Assembly: GCA_015847255.1 (NCBI GenBank)
Contig: JADLZK010008980.1
Location: forward strand, 1-64,000
DNA from: Hyparrhenia diplandra
Lineage: Eukaryota; Streptophyta; Magnoliopsida; Poales; Poaceae
Direction: 5' to 3'
DNA length: 64,000 nucleotides
In this document: positions 36,601 to 49,504 of the stretch, one piece after another
How the letters are laid out: every line of letters begins with the position of its first letter
Numbering within the stretch: position 1 is the stretch's first letter
The notes under the pieces: generated by a model
Database searches by the model: none
What the model was told of the DNA's origin: nothing
What the model saw: only the letters and a program-made list of their open reading frames with translations
Position numbers and translations under genes: made by a program

Positions 36601-37094
36601 AAAACTACGTATATTTTGGTATGGACTATACTTCTTATTAAAAAAGTACATGCCTCCCAATTAAGTCATTAGTTTTTAAACCTGAATTGAAATTATAGAA
36701 TATTTATGATATTTTATCATGAAATGACTTTAAAAAGTCTCCTATTAATCGGATAAATTCATAATAATCTAACGATGCTTACTATGCATCATAAATATCG
36801 ATATACTCCGATCTATTAATCCAATATAAAAAAACTTGAGTTATCAAGAATGATATGTTCCTCAATCAATCACTCCCCCAACAAACTAACATACTCACGC
36901 AAGAGTCTATCTGCTCCAAAGTTTTGATTTTTCATTCAGTAGCGTTTTTTTGGAACTAAGAGTGCGGCCTAACCGCACGTATGCACTGGCGATAAGATAG
37001 AGATTAGACAAACCTAATGACAAGCAAGGGCCTCAAGGAAGAAATGGTTTGTGGTTTCATCCCCTCGGTCCATAGCAACGAGATGCATGACAAG
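33604..37094. other. Intergenic DNA between the EGF-like and EPF-like genes
   Basis: No gene is supported. An open frame at 34744-35250 (plus, 168 residues, Cys/Gln/Arg-rich) and overlapping minus-strand frames show no family motif and no splice context. A (TAA)n microsatellite of about six units is at 36533-36553. Near 36430 tactccctcatgtcccatat resembles a Stowaway terminus without a clear partner. The rest is A/T-rich. Confidence 0.45.
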
Positions 37095-37225
37095 CGCCCC
37101 GTTCGGGCTGGCTGGTGCTGGTTTGTTGTGAAAGCTGGTTTGTTGTGAAAGAAAAGATACTGGCACGGCTTGGTTTGTTGTGAGAGAAAAACACTGTTGG
37201 CTGAACTAGCAAGCCGAACAAGGCT
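37095..37225. mobile_element. Short MITE with internal triplication
   Basis: A 130-bp element with ends gccccgttcgggctggct and agcaagccgaacaaggct, imperfect inverted repeats. The interior has three near copies of ctggtttgttgtgaaag. Elements with these ends are common in panicoid grasses. No target-site duplication is clear. It lies about 610 bp past the stop of the EPF-like gene. Confidence 0.65.
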
Positions 37226-37833
37226 AGACTTACAACAACATAATCAAAGTTATGTTCTGGATGACCAAGAAGTTCATAGCGCGGATATTAGTCGCTTCAA
37301 AAGTTATACATGTCCAAATCATAAGCACAGATCATAATCGAAGTTGGGACACGACTAAATAATCTCCAGATCGAACCGTAGCGAAAGGGAGGCAAGAACC
37401 AGGAGCAGCAGGAAGCAAAAGAAGAACAAAAATGGCGACATCGACGTCCGTCTCTCTCTTTGTACATACAACACACAACCGGTTACTTACAACATAGAGT
37501 AGGGAGTATCAGACTAGCTCGTGTATATCAGTCTCCAAGAACTCTCTGCAAATGTTCTTCCAATCATTAGATGATACTTGAATCGAGGCCTCCATCCTTG
37601 CTCCATGGTCTGTTGTCTCGGGCAAATCTCCTCTTCGTGTCCTCTTCTCACCAAGAAACCTTCTTTTTCCTTGCCGCGTCGCCGTGGCTGTAGAGAGAGC
37701 TGCAGTGAGCTCCAGTGAGCGAAGCACCAGCGGCAGGATGGCAGCATGCACCAGCCTGAGCCTCAGCGTCAGCGTGTGCGCACAAGGCAGAGGGGGCGCC
37801 GCCGTTGGCACCGCCGTTGCCGTTGGCGTCGGG

Positions 37834-38320
37834 TCAGGGCATGAAGAGCTTGTTGCCGCACTTGCAGCGCCATGCCTCCGGGTAGTACTCGAGCGGGAAG
37901 CTCCGGCCGGGCTGGATGGCGACGTGGACAGGGCGGCAGGGGTGGCATCCTCCGCAGCGGCTGCGACACGTGGGCGGCGACGACCCCGGCCCTATGAGCC
38001 CTCGTCGCGCCGCCGTCGCCGCCGGGTCCCAGGACCACGAGTACCCGTCCTCCTCCGTCGTCGTCGCGCCGCCACCGCTTCCCCTCGCCGGCGTGCACGT
38101 CCCTACAGAAAGACAAGACAAGACATGGCGTGACGACGGCGTGAGTTCCCGCAGCGTGCGATGCAAATGCAGAGAACATACATAACTCGGGCATGAGAGA
38201 GTGGTGTACTGTACCGAGGCCGACGCAGAAGAGCAAGAGGAAGAGGAGGAAGAGCAGCAGCGCGGCGGCGGATAGGCTCCGTCGTCGCCAGCCCCAGGCG
38301 CTGCTTGGCGGCCAGGCCAT
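37834..38320 (-). CDS. EPF-like (EPFL) cysteine-rich secreted peptide, two exons
   Basis: EPF/EPFL peptides are cut from secreted precursors and bind ERECTA-family and TMM receptors to steer stomatal spacing or organ growth. Exons 38320-38215 and 38102-37834 join in phase (CTC G|GG ACG) into 124 residues. Residues 10-36 are a strong signal sequence ([16 protein letters not shown]). An acidic, variable propeptide follows. The C-terminal domain starts at [14 protein letters not shown] and ends at the stop with [15 protein letters not shown]. Its cysteines are at 81, 85, 88, 91, 115 and 117. The GS-PP-C start, the CxxxC, CxxC and CxC spacing and the short end after CKCGN are diagnostic of the family. 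Six cysteines and a 23-residue loop separate it from the eight-cysteine stomagen and EPF1/2 forms. Which paralogue it is cannot be told from sequence alone. Confidence 0.9.
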
Positions 38321-38499
38321 CGACGGCCACTCGAGGCTCGCCCGTGGGAGCAGATCCCGCTCGCGACCACCGCCGCGCCGGGCTCGGAGGCCGCCGGAGC
38401 AAGGTGCCGCAGCTGACGAGCTCGCTAGGCCCCGGAGGAGCGAGTGACTGAGCTGAGACTGGGACTAGAGCGTGCGCGTGGGCGCGAGTCAATTGGCAC

Positions 38500-41400
38500 G
38501 CATGGACCGGCGTGGGCGCGAGGGGTGGAGGGAGGGAGGGAGGGGAGCGGCGGTGGCCTCTGGCCTGGCGGGCTGCCTCCGTTTGCTTGCTTGCTATTTG
38601 GAGCAGCTAGCCAGCGCAGGGAGAGCTGCCGGCTGGCGCTACGCACAAGAGCGGGGGAGGCAGCAATTCAGAGCAGAAAAAGAGGTGGATGCCGTGCCCG
38701 TGGTTTTGGTTGCGTTCCGGGCGTCGCGGCGTGCGGGGGTCAGTGCCGGGGCAGAGGCTGGCTCCCGAACCGAGTTAGTAGTCCCCCCTCGTGCGCCCCT
38801 GACCAGGTGGGCGCAGGCGCGCAGCAATTCGGGGTCTCGCAGTCACTGGCCGGGGTGGGGTCTCTCCTCTCTCTCTCTATCTCTCTGCCTCGCGATTCGT
38901 GCCGCCGGCCCGGCTCTGGCTCGGCCGTCAGTCCGTCCCCCTCCCCGGGGCCTGGCCTGGCCCTGCCACGGCGTGCTGCTGGCCGGTTGCGTTGCCGTGC
39001 CGCCGTGCGCACGCACACGCGCCGCCTGACCTGATCGCTGTAGGAGTACGTGCATGCTCTGACTCACTGGCCGTGGACGGCCGGGCCGCCCAGTCCTTTT
39101 CAGGAGGCCGGCCGGCCGGCCATCAGCCATCAGCTGCTCTAGTTCTACCAGCAGTAACCATGCATGCCGGCCGCGCTTAGTCAGATGCAGGTGGGATTAC
39201 GGCTGCGTTAATCTCTTGCTTGCTTAGTTGATGCAGGTGGGATCTAGCTACCGACTCCTCCGCGTCCACTGTAGAAGACGAACCATCCCTCCACTGTGGC
39301 TGGCTGCTGCTGCTCGCGCGTTTGTTTGTTACCAGGGACGAAAGATGGGCATTTAAGGCTTTTACCTAGATTCCTCCTAGCTGCAAAGGCCATCACATCC
39401 AAATCCGTCAATACCCCATGCATTCGTGTCCACCGATGGATCCATCCACCCCCAAGTTCTTGTACGTACGAGTACTACTGTACTCCTCCTAGTTGCTTGC
39501 TTTCTCCCGGGCATTAATAAATTTTTCCCGGGCGTGGGTCGATTTGTAGAGAGGACAAAGTACACTGGTGGCACATGCGTGGCCCTGACACCAACACCGC
39601 ATGCGGTTCTTGGCACCAGGCCCGGCGGTCAATCCGCAAAGTTTTGACAACAAAGGCCCTGTTTAGAGCCCAAATTCCTCCCAAAATCCAATACGCAAAA
39701 AGAAGATTTCCCATCACATTAAAACGTCGGCACGTGTATCGAAAGTATTAAATGTAGGTAAAAAAAATAAACTAATTGTACAGTTTAGATGCACGTTGCG
39801 AGACGATTCTTTTGAGCCTAGTTACGTCATGGTAGGATAATATTTACCACTAACAAACGAAACGTGCTACAATGTGTCGGATGTGACCGCTACAGGAATT
39901 TTGCACCAAATTTTAGTGATCTAAACACACCCAAAGTTAGTACGGCCCACTTGAAGCCCTGCCAGTAACTTTGCCCACAGTGCGTGTGCTTGTGCGTGCG
40001 TGTAAGGATAAGGTAATTCAACAAGAGGTCTAATTAATTTTGGTAGCTAACCAATCAGACTCTAATTTTATATCACAAATAATATAGTAAAAAATGGTTT
40101 TTATCGGCGGAAATGTTTATTTATAGAGCGCGGAGTTGAGGCATCCTTGCAAGAGAAGAGGAGGTGAAATTTAGAGCTCGGTTTCATAGATCGGCACGGG
40201 TCCTTATTTGAATTAGGCTCACGGCCTGAAGTCGGAAGACACAAATCCTATCTTCGCATTAGACGTGGCTCGAACGCGGATACTCTTACAGGGATGAAAC
40301 ACCGAGGGAAAAGAATCAATCTGTAAGCGAATAAATAACACAAAGAAGAGCCTTCAACAAGTTACTACTAGTAGCGTACTTGTTGTTGTTGGATAGAATG
40401 GTAGTAGCAGACGCAGATTACTTCCGAGTCTTCCGACCGACAGAAACCAAGAATCTCTCTCTCTCTATATTCCGTGGCCACCGCGTACGTACGACCGTTG
40501 AGGCCATGAAGGGTCAGTATTGGGACCTTCTCCATTCCTCCAAATGAGCTAGCGTGTGCTGCCGTCGCCCCTGAATGCAACGGAAATTCAGCTGCATGCA
40601 CCGATGGCAGCCCAGAGCGGAGACGAAGAAGGTGATTACTCCTGCATGCACCGATGGCATCGATGAATACGTGTACGGGAGGCCGTCCTCGGCTGGCGGA
40701 CGCCGTACGTGCGCGCACCACCCGAGAAGGGAGCCGTCAAATCAAGTGCTCTGACACGTCCGATCCCAACAACTCTTCAACCAACCCGGGATCGAGATGA
40801 GGCAATGAATGCGTACACACGAATGGGCGAAACAGGTGATGTATAGTACTCCGTATATAGCAACAGATTGCAATTGATACACGACCGGCGACGACGGATC
40901 GATTCGATCGGTTGTCCGGCCGGTCGGTTGTTCGACGACCCGAGCCCGGCACCACCACGAAGTAGCTACTCTAATCGATTAGCTAGTGTGGTGCGGTCAA
41001 ATAGGCAGGGCTTCGTCGTCGTATATATAGCTAATCGATTAGTGCTGGATCGCTCGACCCCATGCGTGCATGATGCATGTCTAGCCGTTGCTTGTCACTT
41101 GTCACCAGCGGAAGCCCCGCGTGCGCGCATCAGACAATATATACATCACGTCGGTCGGCACACAGCATCAGACTAGTACGAGTACGTAGTAAAGCGCAAT
41201 GGTAATTCAGAGAATATATTCCAGCCGGTACAAAGTGTTATGCTGTTTTCCAATTTATACAGCGCGACAGTACGTGTTGTAAAAGTGGTACCGCTAGCAG
41301 TAATAGGTACTAGGGTTCCATGCACGTATGAGATCGATGATTAAATTAATAGAGAAGAGATGGAGGCTCAAATTAATAGGCAAGCATGCAAGCTGGCAAG

Positions 41401-44400
41401 GTCACCCGTACGTCCTTCAAGCTGCTCACGTACGTACACACCGATCGATCACACGTTCGACGAACTTCCACGAGACGAGGATCACCACGATCGCACCAGG
41501 GAAAGCAAGATGATCGCTGATGACTCGATCTCCATCCGGGCGGCCGGTGCTACAGAGTAGAGTACAGAATACACTGGAGGAGTGGTACGTCGTGCACGAT
41601 GGCTGCCCGCCTGCGAGTGGCAGCCCTGGTCCCTGGATCCGTGCCTCTTGTGTGCGTGCGTGCGGAGGGGCCAATAATAATCGCCATGCCGTGCACGCAA
41701 GCAGTACGCCTACTCTCCTGGTTTACTCCCTCCATCCAAGATTAAGTGGACGTGTAGGTTCAAACCAGTAAATTTACTGTTCATGAAAAATTATCATAAT
41801 GCCCCTACAAAAGGTGTCTGCCATCTCTTCTACACTTGCAGTAATGATTACCGTGACATAGCACATGCAAACAAAATTCGCCAGGTGAGAAACACGTGGC
41901 ATAGTTCCACACCAAATGTGTGGATGCCAACAATCCAGACTCCACTAGTCTCGTCGAATTTTCCTTTTTTTTTTGTTTCACTCGCGAAGAAAAACTACTG
42001 AAACGCGTCCAGGCATACTGCACACGCTTTGTCAGGTTGAGGCACCAGGAGGCTCTAGGGACGTGCCGCGCGGGCTGGTACTAGAGCAAGTAGGCTTGAT
42101 TAGATTACATATAAGTACTCCTGGGCCCACAGACCTGGCCAATGGATACTGTTTTGGCTTGGCGTGATGGGTAGGAGTACGTGTCTACGTGTCGTCCCGT
42201 GTATATATGACACGTGTCGTCCCGTGTTACACCACCGTGTACAATATTACAGAGCAAACACTATAGAATTGGTGTTCTGAAATTGGTACAGAAAGAATCT
42301 TGGAGCAATATCAATCAATCCTCCTCCCTAGGCACACGAACGAACACAAATTCCAGATGCTCGATGCATTCTGCCGTGCATCGATCCACGTCCCGTCGAC
42401 ACGCACACCATCTCATGCATGCATGTGCCAAGCTAGCTAGACATAGAAGCACTACTACTCCATGGACCATAGACTTGCGTGTGCCGGCGACCCGGCGTGG
42501 AGTATGTACTACTATGTAGCGCTTGGCTTGCGTTAACAACTCTCGAACAACAACGAACTCACGCGCCCTATGTCCCTAGCTAGTGTAGCTGCTGCGGGCG
42601 GGCACGGCACTACTAGTCGTATTCGTACGTGAAGAGAACAACGCCGATTGCGATGGATATTCTGCTCGAAAACAGCGGCCAGCGAGAGAATGGTGCCAAA
42701 AGCGCTGCTACCTGTCCCCTCTCCTCTGCCTTCTCTTCTCTCGTGAAAAAAAGGTAAAAGGGTCGCCGTGGGCCTGGACCCCGTGCTGCCACACGTGCAA
42801 ACCCACACGGGAGCACTGCAAATCGGCTGACACGTGCGGGACCATCTATCCCCACCACTGGAACCACTACACTTTTGATGATCTACCAGTGTTTTTTTTT
42901 TTTTTTTTTTTTTTTTTTTTGAAAACTAAGGGGGAGTCTCCCTGATACTCTTAAGAAAGGAGGGGGTGTTTTTAGGTTATCAGTGCTCGCTTGCAGAACG
43001 ACCTCTGCTGATCTGTATCTACAGGCTACAGCTCGCTAGCTAGCGCTATGTAGCTTTACTACTTTGTTGGAGTACAGTACATCAATCGTCCGTAGCTAGC
43101 GTTAACGTAGTACTACTCCGTAGTCTGCATTAATAAGATTTTATCGTGATTGGTGAACCGGCTATTAGATTTTTTTTTTAAACGGTTCCATTACTATAAA
43201 TCATACACATAAACATCTATTACTTATTACAGTTTTATCCCCCGGTTACAAAGTGCAGGCTCCCAGAAAGCAACATAAACTAAAAGCGAAGTGGCCAAGT
43301 AGCTACTGTATTGGGGGGGAGGGCCCTAGCTCGCTGCAGCTCGCTGCGGTGATCTCGTCGCGTCTATCTATAGTACGTATTTTACAGGACCCCGTCACCT
43401 CCACATCGGCCTCTGATTCTGCCTAACTCGACACTATGCCCGAAAAACAGTCAGTGACGAGCTAGCTTAGCTTTGCCTGTCATGTGCTCTTGTTCACCTC
43501 CCCATAACATGCATGCATGCAGTTTGCACTTGTTGTAAAGTTGGTTCCGCAGTCTACACCCAAGAGTAGGAGTACGCTAAAGTACCGAGGCTATATCATT
43601 CCCTGCCGATCAATCGACAACGCAAAAGTGAAAATGCTCTGCTTTTGCATCGTGCAGCTCTTCAGCTTGCTTCAGCATAGCATATCACTCGTTGGTGCAA
43701 GCTACTGGAGTACTACACGGCTACAGTCTATACTCCACTACAAACTGGCTAGAACGCTGTGTGGTGGCTTGTGGCTATCGTCTCTCCCGTCGTCACGTCT
43801 CACGTGAGGTCCCACCCCCACGTGCGGCAGTCCCACCCACCCCCTTTTCGCTTTCCTCCCGCCGTGACCGACCGTTGACCACCTTCAATGATCGGGACGA
43901 GAGCACCGTGGACCGGGTCTACGGACGGGACGCGCACCACCACGGCACAGCACGGGCCACGGGCCCGGCGGGGCCCAGCAAGAGTCTTGACCAGGCCGAG
44001 CGTGCGGTCGCAGCGGGGTGGGTCCGCAGCCAGCCAGGCGAGGGGAAGGGACGGCCGGCCCACGGTCGCACGAGAATCGTCCGTCCCCGACACGTGGGCC
44101 CTCCATGTGCCTGCCCGGGTCGTTTCCGTCACTTCGGCATGGGGCGCACGAGGGGCGCGGCGCCTCTGCCCCTGCTCGTGCGTGCCCGTGGGTTGGGGAC
44201 CCATCGTCTCGGCTCGCCCATCCCAGATCGGTGCCCGGCCTCGTACGTACAGTACTCCGCCTTCGTCGCGTGCACCACCACTACCACCCAGACGTACGGG
44301 GTACGTACAGCCGTTCCAGCGAGCACCACTGTACAAGTCGTATAGACAGAGGAGTCAAGCGTGCGTGCGGCTTTCCCGGGACGTGACAAGTTGATCGGCC

Positions 44401-47399
44401 CGATTTGGCGATGCTGCGCGTGCAGCATCACCTGTTCATGCTGTTCATGCGAGTAGCTGTTAACGTAGCACCGTACACCTGCGCGGTTGCTGCGCGCGCG
44501 CATGTATGCCCGAGATGCTCGCTCATGCTTGGTGCTCCGGATGCACGCCATGCACGCATCAACTCACGGAACAGGTGTACAAGGGAGTACAAGGGGTTAG
44601 CGCGCATTGGTGTACGTTTTGTCACGCTCACACAGTGGGCCGGCCGGCCCGGGACGAACCTTATTTGAAAAAGGGGTATCGTCGTCGGTCAGGGTCTCTC
44701 ACTGTCACTGACTCAGGACCCCGATATATTTACGAAGTCGTCATGGCAGATACAGCTATAGCACGAACACGAACGCAAGCATCGTGATATGACCCCAGAG
44801 CCGCTACGCACTGTACGTGAATCCATACATACGACCGGTCTACATGTACACTACGACCTGCCCCGCCTGCATGTAGCAAGTACGGTGAAAACCAAACAGT
44901 GGATCAAGGCACATGCGTGCGTACGTACGTGCATACACTGCACGGCGCAGCGTGTGAGATGACGCGACGGTGTCAAGTTTGGCCCCGGTCCCCGGCCTTG
45001 CTGCCGCGTGCATGCATAGTACATAACACTGTACATGCTGTGCTCTACACTCCACGCACGTACATGTACAGCATGTTAAGCCCGGCACGCCACGCACTCT
45101 CCAACTCGACTGCATCGATCGCCATATGTATGGCCGTGTACGTATATATATACATGCATGCAGTCACGCATGCATGTGCGTCCACCTTGAATGATCCACC
45201 ATCGATTTTGACCATATGGGCTGGGCAAGTTTTGATCCATCGTGGTCGTGGACACTGTTCACTGCTCATCATCGTCGTCATCAAAGCTAGCTACTCCTAG
45301 TAATTACTGAGCTGCAACCACCGCATGCACCAGCCGTGCGCGCGTGACTTGTTGCTCGAACAAGCAAGCTTTGCGCTCTTGTTTGGCTGAGGCAGAGGCC
45401 TGCTAATAGATGGTCCACAGGCGTACGTTCTGGGCCAGGACGACGGTGGGGAAGAAGACAGGCACGGACACGAGGCCTGACGCACGGACTGTGTGCGATC
45501 GTGCGAGCATGGTGCCTGCCCACTTGCATTGTTTGCCCAGTGCACACGTACAGAGCAGCTCCATATTCATGACCTTGTCGACGATCTTTCGGTGGAAAAA
45601 AAAAAAGCTTATGGACGACCACACTCACTACTACGACACCGTACCTAGGAGTACAATGCAATGCGAGAGCTTAGTACTACATACTATAAATTGACTTTGC
45701 CACTGCCAGGACACGACGGTGCTGCGTGCACGTTGTATATATAGTACGAACCATATCAGGTCGCCGTCGTTTGCAAAATCAATACTAGTATACTGGACAC
45801 TGGCCGCCCATTTATATTTTATGGGATGGAGTAATTGAAAAAAAAAAAATGCACGGCATGGATGATGCGAGATCATTACTAATTCATCTACGGATCGTGC
45901 TTTATTATTGAATTTATATGATTTCCTCGCGGCAGCAGTAGTAATAATTAAGAAACAGTGGCTCTTCACTCTCCACTGTCTGTCTGTTCACGACCATCCT
46001 CAGTCCGGGCCGGCCGGGGCCTTTACTTATCATCACTACAGACGACGAGATCACCTTTTTGTCAGCAGCAACCATGCATGGAACAGTTTCAGCTGCAGGC
46101 TCTCGCAGCGTGCATGCAAAAGGCCGTTCACGCACGCACACGGCCGCCTGGTTGCCACTCACGTCCGCGTCGCTTGCCGTCCTCGTGCAAGGGTTATAGG
46201 GAGGAGGGCGGGGGGTCTTGCCAGTCTTGAGCCCTGAATATATTCTTATGCTACTGTGTCGTCGTGCGAGACGTGACGGTGCGCAGCAGGTCCAGGTCTG
46301 CGAGGCTCGGCAGCTGCAGCGCCACGTTGCATTGATGGATCAGGATCGGGCACGCACGCACGCGCCTGCCGACCTGTCATGCATGGACGATACTGTATGC
46401 ATGAACGAGCCCATTCCGGAAATGCAGGGACGACCCGCTGCTAGCTAGACCGCCTCAACTGTCAAGTGTGCGCGCAGCGGCGGCAGCGCAGTGCAGGTGG
46501 CCGGCCTGACTTGGCAAGAGGCAGGGGTGTTTCTGTAACGAATTCGGCCGGCCCGGCATGGGTTCGAAAACAATGAACGAATGAATCATGTCAACAAATT
46601 CATCGTGGCGTCGTTTTTTTTTTTTGAAACATTCTCCTTTCCATTACTCCTCTGTCACAGCGGCATCGCTGGACACCAAAACCTCAAGAGTTTGGGGTAC
46701 AATATCCCAGATGACTCTCTCATCACTGCCGAGGCAGCCATTGTTTTTAAAGGAAAAAAAAATGAACGAATGGATAATGTCAAAAAAAAAAAAAAATGGA
46801 TGAAAAAGAACTACTACTGGGGCCCAAACGTGGGAGAAGGCCTTACGCAGATAGGCCCGTCAAATGGCTCTGCATGGTTTAGGCCTTCTTCCGGGGTCGA
46901 CGTCTATCTCCTTCTGTTCCCATTTTTTGCGATTTTTGCATCGCGCTTTGCGGCGTTTGCGCTGCGTCATCGATGACCGACGGAGGGAGGCGCAACCGAC
47001 TTCATGCTGCCATCCGGCGACGGCGAGGGCGAGCCGCACCCACACCTCACCTACACCCGTTTCGTATCTTTCCACGGTCTGACGGTGCGGTGAGGTGCCT
47101 GCCTTACGTAGCGTAGGCTAGCATACCTTCCTTGTCTTTTTCATTACATGGTATTTTCATGCCATCACGTTTCATGCAGCTATGTGTGTGTAAAACAAAA
47201 AATGAAACGAATTCAATCATAGCCCCCGAAGCAACAACAATTGCAGCCATACTCCCACATTCATCATCTTTTACTCTAATTTCAAACATCCAAAAACTCA
47301 ACCCACAAAGGAATATAAAAGGCGGCATACACATACTTCTACTCATTTTCTTTAAAATAATATAGATTACTTCAGCTTTTCCTCAGTTTCGATAGCTGA
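38500..47399. other. Long gene-poor region
   Basis: About 9 kb without a supportable gene. The first 600 bp are GC-rich and probably promoter of the EPF-like gene. Many overlapping frames at 43.7-44.4 kb and elsewhere are GC-driven chance frames without motifs. Palindromic gtacgtac and catgcatg runs are frequent. Near 41730 the motif tactccctccatccaagatt is one end of a Stowaway-like element. Around 42892-42920, 43170 and 46617 runs of T precede sequence of the sort found at the reverse 3' ends of grass LINE/SINE copies. None of the microRNA sequences I know by sight was seen. Confidence 0.5.
39656..39931. mobile_element. MITE with GCCCTGTTTAG ends
   Basis: The left end gccctgtttagagcccaaat and right end tttagtgatctaaacacacc form imperfect inverted repeats. 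The 5-bp caaag occurs directly outside both ends and may be the target-site duplication. The interior is A/T-rich with the phrase gcgagacgattcttttgag, familiar from an abundant grass MITE family. No coding capacity. Confidence 0.75.
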
Positions 47400-47563
47400 T
47401 AGTCAGATCAGCCTTGAGGCTTTTATTGCTGGCAATGTGAATGATACATTTTCGTTTGGTATGTAGACTTGGTGCTTTATTAGGGCTCTGGAATTGTAAA
47501 CGTTTGGTACTTTTGGTAATACAAAAGCGGGGGAGACCCTTTTCTCAAAAAAAAAAAAAAATC
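47400..47563 (+). mobile_element. 3' end of a LINE-like retroposon with poly-A tail
   Basis: The sequence aatacaaaagcgggggagac then ccttttctc runs into about 14 A. A block ending in gggggagacc followed by ttctc and poly-A is the usual 3' end of grass LINEs. The 5' limit is uncertain, and no target-site duplication could be fixed. Confidence 0.5.
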
Positions 47564-47869
47564 AATTTAGCTTTTCAAGATACGTATTTTTTATCCAATA
47601 TGTCTAGATACAATGTAAAGCTATGAATTTAGAAAAGCTATGTTTTGGTATTTTTTAGGTACATGGATTTTGCTATGTGCTTATATATACACTATATCTA
47701 GGTAATTAATTTAAATAAGATATCTAGAAATGTCAAAACAACTTACAATGCATGTGCCGAACTCTCATTTTCGAAGGTGAAGATAATAAGACAACTCTAT
47801 ATCCTCTCTTATTGATAGGAAAAGAGATTTTGTTCAAAATATGCTTTCCAACATCTTCTTTAATTACAT

Positions 47870-49106
47870 CTTATACTACTAAAAAGAGTGAAAAGGAATC
47901 TTCTACGGGCGGACTCACCCCCCTCCGCATGAAACACTGCCCGGCTAAAAATAGGAATTTTCACTCCGGCTAAACACCCCGCGCGGCTCTAATCACCCGC
48001 TCCCATGATTAAGGGTGCAAATCAGTCTACCAACCGCCGCATGCCACACGCGCCAACTAAAAATAGGAATTTAATTCTTGGATATTAAATTAGTAATATC
48101 ACCCACAAAAATAGCACCTATATTGGTATGTTTTCTAGATAGATTTACAAATATGGGTTTAGATTAAATGCAAACTTTTGTGTTCACTTTGCAAAATGCT
48201 TTTGTCTTTTCTTTTCAGATTATTGCTGCTTTTAAAACTGAAACATGTATTTTTATGATATTTTCTTGCTCCTTTTTGCAACGCATGATAAGAGTAATTT
48301 GCATCTAATAGAAATTATAATTATAATTGGCAGTTTCATAATCACATGATATTTGCTTTTAGCTAACTGTGTAGTCACTAATGCACTTAGCCTCTTGTTG
48401 CATGATATAATAACTTTTTTTTTGTCAGTATCATTTTAGGGATAATTTACACCATGAGTATCCGGAATGATTGGCTTCAACTTAAATAGCTTGAAGATGA
48501 TACCTAATAATCGTATTTCCATTACTCTCCCCTTCGAATTTGTGAGCTTGTTCCAAATGCGTGATGTTCATAAACCATATTTATTGTTTCAAAGATAAGA
48601 ACCCCACTAATTACATGTCATTTAGTCTGAGTTTAGCCCTAAAATGGTGGGCATAAGAGAGGGATTTTTGGCTTTTCACTTCACTCAAAAGATCAAGTGC
48701 ACTGGAGGCAGTCAGAGGAACTAAAAAAATCGAAATTGATGGCAGCCTTCCCTCACTGTTATCATCCAATATCTTGTCAAATTTAGAGTTGTAGAAGGTG
48801 CACAATGTGATTTTTTTTGGACAAAATAATCCAAAATTATTTGTAGTTGATCCACTTCAAAATCACCTAAGTTTCTATTGGTACCAATCTTGATTAATTG
48901 AACACCTCTCAGCTTTGCACATACAATTGTGACTTGGGTTTATTATTTTAGATCTTGAGAGTCATTTATTAACATAACTATGTCCTCTTCTAAACAGAAA
49001 ATTCTAAACAACTTCTCAAAGAAAATGAGAATTATTAATCACGGAGGAAAAAAAAAAGTGAATGACATTTTTTTTTTTCCGGTGCAACGCACGGGCATTT
49101 ACCTAG
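47870..49106. mobile_element. Non-autonomous Helitron (1.24 kb) upstream of ARD
   Basis: The left end TCTTATACTACTAAAAAGAG is preceded by A. The right end is the palindromic block ccggtgcaacgcacgggc, then CTAG followed by T. It shares the same terminal hairpin as the Helitron at 19956-21733, so both belong to one family. Interiors differ. No Rep/helicase is present. A minus-strand frame at 48611-48805 might be a captured exon, but no family is recognised. Its 3' end is 398 bp before the ARD start codon. Confidence 0.83.
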
Positions 49107-49504
49107 TATCTATAAATATTGTCATTCTTTGTTTTGAGATTTTCTCTAAGCAAAGATGGAGAGCGAGATTAGCTGTCTAGAGCGCATACAAGATATAGTG
49201 TAGCGGGTGAAGATAGAGAGAGACGACTCTCTAAATTATTATGATTATTATGATTTATAGGGTGGGGCTCTTGGAAATGTTCAAATGCCAAAGCTTAAAA
49301 GGGTATGCATCTAAAACTGACAAACTGCGTGGGGGCAATCTACAAAAGTGCGGGTTCGCGTTCAGTCCAAGCTGAACATAAGAAACGGAACGCACGCAGG
49401 CCCCTCGTTCCAGATTCCACCACGCTTAGGAGCATTCGAGAAGGCGAAGAAATACGCCGACGAGGAGGAGCCGAGCAGCGGCACTGCATACGGAGACTTC
49501 CGAC

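Noticed and set aside
38443..39034. 196- and 185-residue plus-strand frames upstream of the EPF-like gene
   Set aside because: GC-rich promoter-side sequence with frames open in several phases at once; no domain seen.
43692..44345. 217-residue plus-strand open frame in GC-rich DNA
   Set aside because: Overlapping long frames occur on both strands in the same GC-rich stretch, composition is Arg/Pro/Gly/Thr-driven, and no motif or splice context was seen.
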